Assembly: GCA_036570425.1 (NCBI GenBank)
Contig: DATCYF010000011.1
Span: 62,001 to 126,000 of the forward strand
Origin: Rhizorhapis sp036570425
GTDB lineage: Bacteria > Pseudomonadota > Alphaproteobacteria > Sphingomonadales > Sphingomonadaceae
Direction: 5' to 3'
Length of the DNA: 64,000 nucleotides
Both the position numbers and the translations under genes were made by a program. Shown piece after piece: positions 59,737-64,000 of the stretch (within the stretch, counting starts at the first letter, position 1; the number at the start of each line of letters is the position of its first letter). Under the pieces are notes generated by a model. That model had not been told where the DNA came from and did no database searches. It worked only from the letters and a program-made list of their open reading frames with translations.

Positions 59737-60393
59737 ATGCCCGCAGTTATTTTTCCCGGCCCTGAAGGCCGTCTTGAAGGCCGCTTCAGCCCCGCTCCTC
59801 GTCCCCGCGCACCAGTCGCCATGATTCTGCACCCCCATCCCCAGGGCGGCGGCACCATGAACGACCGCATTACCCAGGCGCTTTATAAGACATTTCAACG
59901 CCGCGGCTTCGCCACTTTGCGTTTCAACTTCCGTGGCGTGGGTCGAAGCCAAGGCACATTCGACAATGGCGTTGGCGAGTTATCGGATGCCGCCGCAGCG
60001 CTCGATTGGGTTCAGAGCTTCCATCCCGAAGCGCAGACCACCTGGATTGCAGGGTTCAGCTTCGGCGCATGGATCGGCATGCAACTTCTAATGCGGCGCC
60101 CCGAAATTCGTGGCTTTATCTCGGTCGCGCCACCCGCGAACATGTATGACTTCACCTTCCTTGCCCCCTGCCCTTCTTCAGGCATCATCGTCCAGGGCGG
60201 ATCGGATGAGGTCGTGACGGCGGGCGCAGTGCAAAAACTGGTCGACAAGCTGCGTACGCAAAAACACATCACCATTCATCATGACGAAATTCCGCGCGCC
60301 AACCACTTTTTCGAGCATGAAATGGATCAGTTGATGAAGTCGGTGGACAATTATCTGGACATGCGGCTCGCCCCGGATTCACCGATCAAGTGA
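59737..60393 (+). CDS. Small alpha/beta hydrolase (COG2945-like)
   Basis: 218-residue hydrolase. The oxyanion loop HPHPQGGGTM, the FRGVGRSQG loop, the nucleophile elbow GFSFG (about 108-112), and late Asp (GGSDEVV) and His (RANHFF) complete the triad. Such genes sit beside iron-sulfur assembly genes in alphaproteobacteria, and this one is divergent from the desulfurase pair; substrate unknown. Confidence 0.9.
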   Translation: MPAVIFPGPEGRLEGRFSPAPRPRAPVAMILHPHPQGGGTMNDRITQALYKTFQRRGFATLRFNFRGVGRSQGTFDNGVGELSDAAAALDWVQSFHPEAQTTWIAGFSFGAWIGMQLLMRRPEIRGFISVAPPANMYDFTFLAPCPSSGIIVQGGSDEVVTAGAVQKLVDKLRTQKHITIHHDEIPRANHFFEHEMDQLMKSVDNYLDMRLAPDSPIK

Positions 60394-60405
60394 CGATCAA
60401 ACGCG

Positions 60406-60431
60406 CCTCGCCCCGATTTAACGGGGCGAGG
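60406..60431. terminator. Bidirectional terminator hairpin
   Basis: Perfect 9-base stem cctcgcccc (60406-60414) and ggggcgagg (60423-60431) between the convergent hydrolase and small membrane-protein genes. Confidence 0.75.
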
Positions 60432-60438
60432 GCTAAGC

Positions 60439-60612
60439 TCAGCCGCCCTTCGTGGGGGCAAGCCAGATCGCCACATTTCCAAACATCACCAGCGCAGCGA
60501 TCAGCATCAGCAGACCTTGCTTGTAGTTCCGGCGCTTGGCGATCATCCAGCCGCCGCCGATCGACAGCATCAGGCCAGCCAGCATGATGATGGACAATAG
60601 CAGGTCACTCAC
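60439..60612 (-). CDS. 57-residue protein with two membrane helices
   Basis: Not recognised by family. GTG 60612 has GGAGGA 6 bases upstream and gives VSDLLLSIIMLAGLMLSIGG, then a basic turn AKRRNYKQG and a second helix LLMLIAALVMFGNVAIWL. The upstream part of the open frame (to 60699) lacks a ribosome site. It is convergent with the hydrolase and divergent from rpiB. Probably a real small inner-membrane protein. Confidence 0.65.
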   Translation of the reverse strand: MSDLLLSIIMLAGLMLSIGGGWMIAKRRNYKQGLLMLIAALVMFGNVAIWLAPTKGG

Positions 60613-60658
60613 TTGAAATCCTCCGTGGAGTGGCGATAGCCGCGCTTCCCCGCGCCAA

Positions 60659-60672
60659 GCAATATATATTGC
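60659..60672. promoter_or_regulatory. Perfect 14-base palindrome before rpiB
   Basis: gcaatatatattgc is a perfect palindrome in the 160-base divergent region between the small membrane-protein gene and rpiB. Such AT-rich palindromes are often operator sites, but no regulator is known here. Confidence 0.4.
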
Positions 60673-60772
60673 ACAAATGTCGCAATGTACGTCATGCATG
60701 GTGGCCTTTCACCGCCACTGATATTATGAGCCGCGCGAGACCGACTCTCCAGCACACAGGATCGCTACAGCC

Positions 60773-61210
60773 ATGCGTATCGCCATCGCTTCCGACCATG
60801 CCGCCGTCGAACTCAAGTCTGCGCTTGTTCAGTGGCTGCGCGAGCAAGACCACGAGATTACGGATCTGGGCCCCGAAGGCGCGGCAAGCGTCGATTATCC
60901 GGATTATGGATACAAACTCGCCAACAGCATCGCCACCGGTGCTGCGGACTGCGGCATCGCCTTGTGCGGTTCAGGCATCGGCATCTCCATTGCCGTCAAT
61001 CGCAATCCCGCCTGCCGCTGCGCACTGGTATCGGAACCGCTGTCGGCCATGCTGGCGCGCGAACATAATGACGCCAATGTCATCGCCATGGGCGCGCGGC
61101 TGGTCGGCATTGAAATGGCCAAGGCCTGCATCGCCGCATTCATCAACACGGGTTTTGGCGGCGGCCGTCACCAGAACCGCATCGACAAGCTCTCCAATCC
61201 AGCGCTCTGA
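60773..61210 (+). CDS. rpiB: Ribose-5-phosphate isomerase B
   Basis: 145-residue enzyme of the non-oxidative pentose phosphate path. MRIAIASDHAAVELK, the catalytic cysteine in CGIALCGSGIGISIAVNR (about 62-79) and the NVIAMGARLVG block are canonical. It lies 20 bases before glyA with no terminator, so rpiB-glyA-nrdR probably form one transcript; this order is common in alphaproteobacteria. Confidence 0.95.
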   Translation: MRIAIASDHAAVELKSALVQWLREQDHEITDLGPEGAASVDYPDYGYKLANSIATGAADCGIALCGSGIGISIAVNRNPACRCALVSEPLSAMLAREHNDANVIAMGARLVGIEMAKACIAAFINTGFGGGRHQNRIDKLSNPAL

Positions 61211-61230
61211 TCCGGAAAGGACCCACGAAT

Positions 61231-62550
61231 ATGAGCACAGCCCCACTCGCCAATCCCGCCAATGACATCCGTCCGGACGGCTTTTTCTCGCGCAATATGG
61301 CCCAAAGCGATCCCGCCATCGCCGCTGCCATCAGCAAGGAACTGGAACGTGAGAAATATCAGGTCGAACTGATCGCCTCAGAAAATATCGTTTCGAAAGC
61401 GGTGCTGGAAGCGCAGGGATCTGTCCTCACCAACAAATATGCCGAAGGCTATCCAGGCAAGCGCTATTATCAGGGCTGCGCTCCATCGGATGAAATCGAG
61501 CAACTCGCCATTGACCGCGCCAAGCAGCTTTTCAACTGCAGCTTCGTCAATGTGCAGCCCCATTCCGGCGCGCAGGCCAACGGAGCGGTCATGTTGGCGC
61601 TCACCAAGCCAGGCGACACCATCATGGGCCTGTCGCTTGATGCGGGTGGGCACCTGACTCATGGCGCAAAAGCTGCCATGTCAGGCAAATGGTTCAATGC
61701 CGTCCAATATGGCGTACGTGAGGACACGCACCTCATTGATTACGACGCCGTGGAGAAGCTGGCGAAGGAGTGCCGCCCCTCCATCATCATCACCGGCGGT
61801 TCGGCCTATCCGCGTCACATTGACTTTGCGCGCTTCCGTGCCATTGCCGATGAAGTGGGCGCATATTTCATGGTCGACATGGCCCACTTCGCTGGCCTGG
61901 TCGCGGGCGGAGCGCACCCTACGCCCTTCGGTCACGCGCATGTGGTCACAACCACGACGCACAAGACTCTGCGCGGTCCGCGTGGCGGCATGGTGCTGAC
62001 CGATGATGAAGCCATTGCCAAGAAGATCAATTCGGCGGTATTCCCCGGTTTGCAGGGCGGTCCTCTGATGCATGTCATTGCTGCCAAGGCCATTGCTTTC
62101 GGCGAAGCGTTGCAGCCTGAGTTCAAGACTTATGCAAAGGCAGTCATTGCCAATGCCCAGGCCCTGGCCGGCCGCCTAAAGGAACGTGGCTCCGACATCG
62201 TTTCGGGCGGCACTGACACGCATCTCGCTCTCGTCGATCTCCGGCCGCTGGGCGTCACCGGCAAGGATGCCGATGAGGCGCTTGAGCGTTCCGCCATTAC
62301 TTGCAACAAGAATGGCGTACCCGGCGATCCCCTGCCGCCTACGAAGACAAGCGGCATCCGCGTGGGTTCGCCCGCAGGCACGACGCGCGGCTTCGGCATA
62401 GCGGAATTTCAGCAGATCGGCGACATGATCGCTGACGTGCTCGACGCGCTGCGGGAGAAAGGCGAAGCTGGCGATCCCAAGGTAGAGGCGGACGTTCGTC
62501 TCCGTGTTCGCGCGCTGTGTGAGCGTTTCCCCATTTATCCAGAGGCCTGA
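61231..62550 (+). CDS. glyA: Serine hydroxymethyltransferase
   Basis: Interconverts serine and glycine and loads one-carbon units on tetrahydrofolate. The 439-residue protein has LIASENIVSKAVLEAQGS, NKYAEGYPGKRYYQGC, and the PLP lysine in VVTTTTHKTLRGPRGG (about 240-255). N-terminus has a short extra stretch relative to E. coli. GGAAAGG lies before the ATG. nrdR follows after 3 bases. Confidence 0.97.
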   Translation: MSTAPLANPANDIRPDGFFSRNMAQSDPAIAAAISKELEREKYQVELIASENIVSKAVLEAQGSVLTNKYAEGYPGKRYYQGCAPSDEIEQLAIDRAKQLFNCSFVNVQPHSGAQANGAVMLALTKPGDTIMGLSLDAGGHLTHGAKAAMSGKWFNAVQYGVREDTHLIDYDAVEKLAKECRPSIIITGGSAYPRHIDFARFRAIADEVGAYFMVDMAHFAGLVAGGAHPTPFGHAHVVTTTTHKTLRGPRGGMVLTDDEAIAKKINSAVFPGLQGGPLMHVIAAKAIAFGEALQPEFKTYAKAVIANAQALAGRLKERGSDIVSGGTDTHLALVDLRPLGVTGKDADEALERSAITCNKNGVPGDPLPPTKTSGIRVGSPAGTTRGFGIAEFQQIGDMIADVLDALREKGEAGDPKVEADVRLRVRALCERFPIYPEA

Positions 62551-62553
62551 TCC

Positions 62554-63015
62554 TTGCGCTGCCCCTTTTGCGGCCATGAGGACAGCCAGGTGAAGGACAG
62601 TCGTCCTACCGAGGACGGCGCGGCAATACGCAGGCGGCGGCAATGCGAAGGCTGCGCCGCCCGCTTCACGACCTTCGAGCGCATTCAGCTACGGGATTTT
62701 TGGGTGGTCAAGAGTGAAGGCCGTCGCGAGCCTTTCGACCGCGAAAAGCTGGCCCGTTCCGTGGAGATCGCCTGCCGCAAGCGAGCGATCGATCCTGTCC
62801 GCATGGAAAAACTCGTCTCCGGAATCCAACGCCAGCTTGAAACCAGCGGCGAAAGTGAGGTGCAGGCCCAAACTATCGGCGAAATGGTGATGGAGGGCCT
62901 GAAGGGGCTGGACAGCGTCGCCTACATCCGCTTCGCCAGCGTCTACAAGGATTTCCGGGAAGCGAAAGATTTTGAAGACTTCGTGGGATCAGTGAAAGAG
63001 GTCGGGGGTGAGTAA
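62554..63015 (+). CDS. nrdR: Transcriptional repressor NrdR
   Basis: 153-residue ATP/dATP-sensing repressor of ribonucleotide reductase genes. A zinc ribbon (MRCPFCGHEDSQVKDSR, then RRRQCEGCAARFTTFE) and an ATP-cone domain (about 49-139; VVKSEGRREPFDREKL) are complete. The start is TTG 62554, required because MRCPFCG is the invariant N-terminus. It follows glyA directly. Confidence 0.95.
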   Translation: MRCPFCGHEDSQVKDSRPTEDGAAIRRRRQCEGCAARFTTFERIQLRDFWVVKSEGRREPFDREKLARSVEIACRKRAIDPVRMEKLVSGIQRQLETSGESEVQAQTIGEMVMEGLKGLDSVAYIRFASVYKDFREAKDFEDFVGSVKEVGGE

Positions 63016-63159
63016 CCCATTGCCATTCCTGAATGTGGGGCATGCCAAAGAGTTGAAACCGCGCGAAGTAGTAATAAACCGCGTAGGCGGGTCTTTCTCG
63101 GAGCGCCTCGCTATGCGGTCGCCTCGACTCGTCCAACGGCTGCTCAGCAAGAACGAACG

Positions 63160-63879
63160 ATGATATCTGTCCCCCCGGTCATTGTTCTCGTGCGGCCGCA
63201 ACTGGGCCAAAACATTGGCAAGGCAGCACGCGCCATGCTGAATTTCGGACTCACTGAAATGCGTTTGATCGCGCCGCGAGATGGCTGGCCCAATCCGGAT
63301 GCGGGTCCTTCGGCGGCTGGCGCCGATATTATTCTTGAGCGCGCAGCAGTCTTCGAAACACTTGCAGAAGCGGTCGCCGATTGCACGCATGTCTACGCCA
63401 CGACCGTTCGGAAGCGTGGCGTCACCAAGCCAGTCGTCACGCCCGAGGAAGCGGCACGCGAAATCCGGGATCAGCCAGGGCGCAGCGCCCTTGTCTTCGG
63501 CCCGGAACGGTCGGGCCTTGAAACGGATGATGTAGCGCTTGCCCGGAAAATCCTGACGGTTCCAATCAATCCGGAGTTTGGTTCGCTGAACTTGGCGCAG
63601 GCCGTGATGCTATGCAGTTATGAATGGTCAAAACACCAAGCGTTGGCCAGCCCCACCCTGACTGAGCTTGCCCCTCCTGCGCCTCAGGAGGAACTTGACG
63701 CCATGATTATCCGGTTGGAGGATATGCTCGATAAAGCCGGCTATTTCTTCCCGCCCGATCGCGTTCCGGCGACCAAGCGCACGCTGCGCACGCTGCTCAC
63801 CAAGCCCGGGTGGAACAGCCTTGAGATAAGAACCTTGCGCGGCGTGTTGTCGTCGCTTGCCAATCCGCGCGAACGTTAG
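63160..63879 (+). CDS. TrmH-family (SPOUT) RNA methyltransferase, TrmJ-like
   Basis: 239-residue methyltransferase with a trefoil-knot fold. VLVRPQLGQNIGKAARAMLNFGL, GRSALVFGPERSGLETDD and NPEFGSLNLAQAVMLCSYE are the three SPOUT motifs. The extra C-terminal domain (about 165-239) fits TrmJ/LasT types that 2'-O-methylate tRNA position 32. The 144-base gap after nrdR holds no clear gene. Confidence 0.87.
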   Translation: MISVPPVIVLVRPQLGQNIGKAARAMLNFGLTEMRLIAPRDGWPNPDAGPSAAGADIILERAAVFETLAEAVADCTHVYATTVRKRGVTKPVVTPEEAAREIRDQPGRSALVFGPERSGLETDDVALARKILTVPINPEFGSLNLAQAVMLCSYEWSKHQALASPTLTELAPPAPQEELDAMIIRLEDMLDKAGYFFPPDRVPATKRTLRTLLTKPGWNSLEIRTLRGVLSSLANPRER

Positions 63880-63919
63880 AGCATATTCGGATTGCCTGAT
63901 ATAAATGTAAGGCTAGGCT

Positions 63920-64000
63920 CTAGGTCCGCCGATCGAACGCATCCATTTCATAAGCGATCGATCCTTCGACGAGCCGATCCCATATTTCGCCAACAAGCTC
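63920..64000 (-). CDS. 3' end of an unidentified minus-strand gene, cut by window
   Basis: A frame open to the window edge encodes the C-terminal 26 residues ELVGEIWDRLVEGSIAYEMD... ending DAFDRRT before a TAG at 63920. Amino acid make-up is plausible for a real protein C-terminus and the gene would converge with the methyltransferase. Too short to assign a family; it could be chance. Confidence 0.35.
   Translation of the reverse strand, partial: ELVGEIWDRLVEGSIAYEMDAFDRRT

Noticed and set aside
1..64000. Search for CRISPR arrays, insertion sequences, integrases, prophage or restriction genes
   Set aside because: None seen; repeats present are short intergenic palindromes and one tandem duplication.

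Overview
The window looks like a contiguous piece of the main chromosome of a sphingomonad alphaproteobacterium (Sphingobium/Sphingomonas/Novosphingobium type). The protein sequences, the high-GC codon use, a Ros/MucR regulator, a class II assimilatory APS reductase, the gene order tsaB-rimI-mucR-fur-plsC-miaB-phoH-ybeY-corC, a 4.5S RNA beside dnaX and an intergenic palindrome of the widespread proteobacterial PAKAGI type all fit; the genus is inference. Almost everything is housekeeping. I see no integrase, transposase, phage gene, CRISPR array or plasmid module.

Layout. 1-6905: cysH (5' end missing), dnaB, a UPF0262 protein, a degenerate GH25 muramidase-like protein, cdd, dcd, a Ser/Thr-phosphatase-type phosphoesterase and a DEAD-box RNA helicase. 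7318-16458: a Phd-PAS fusion protein, an Nfu-type Fe-S protein, a RutE/HadB-type reductase, then the long co-directional cluster tsaB to corC. 16523-22772: a membrane chemoreceptor, an L,D-transpeptidase, and a cobalamin riboswitch driving btuB-cobQ. 22788-30878: MarR/ClC divergent pair, gatCA, a DUF3089 hydrolase, ruvX, and pyrB with a catalytically dead dihydroorotase partner. 30908-36564: a parA/ribbon-helix-helix/SPOR-TPR operon beside a divergent SPOR-Sel1 gene, then serB and miaA head to head with overlapping start codons. 36663-43208: branched-chain amino acid genes ilvB-orf109-ilvN, ilvC and leuA, the last preceded by a leucine-rich leader peptide and competing hairpins. 43278-50212: kup and the cytochrome c maturation operon ccmCDEFGHI, including a 43-residue ccmD. 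50323-64000: 4.5S RNA, dnaX-ybaB, lon, hup, tRNA-His, leucine dehydrogenase, a ferredoxin with two tandem cysteine desulfurases, a small hydrolase, rpiB-glyA-nrdR and a SPOUT RNA methyltransferase, ending in the 3' end of an unidentified minus-strand gene.

Most worth follow-up: (i) the leuA leader/attenuator at 41339-41445; (ii) the unrecognised 109-residue protein translationally coupled between the two acetolactate synthase subunits; (iii) the ParA-RHH-SPOR cluster; (iv) the Phd-antitoxin-like domain fused to PAS domains; (v) the SRP RNA with a UGAC (URRC-type) tetraloop; (vi) two pseudoenzymes (GH25-like and dihydroorotase-like); (vii) a 22-codon ORF coupled to pyrB. Starts were chosen from Shine-Dalgarno spacing, ATGA overlaps and family N-termini; several are TTG or GTG.
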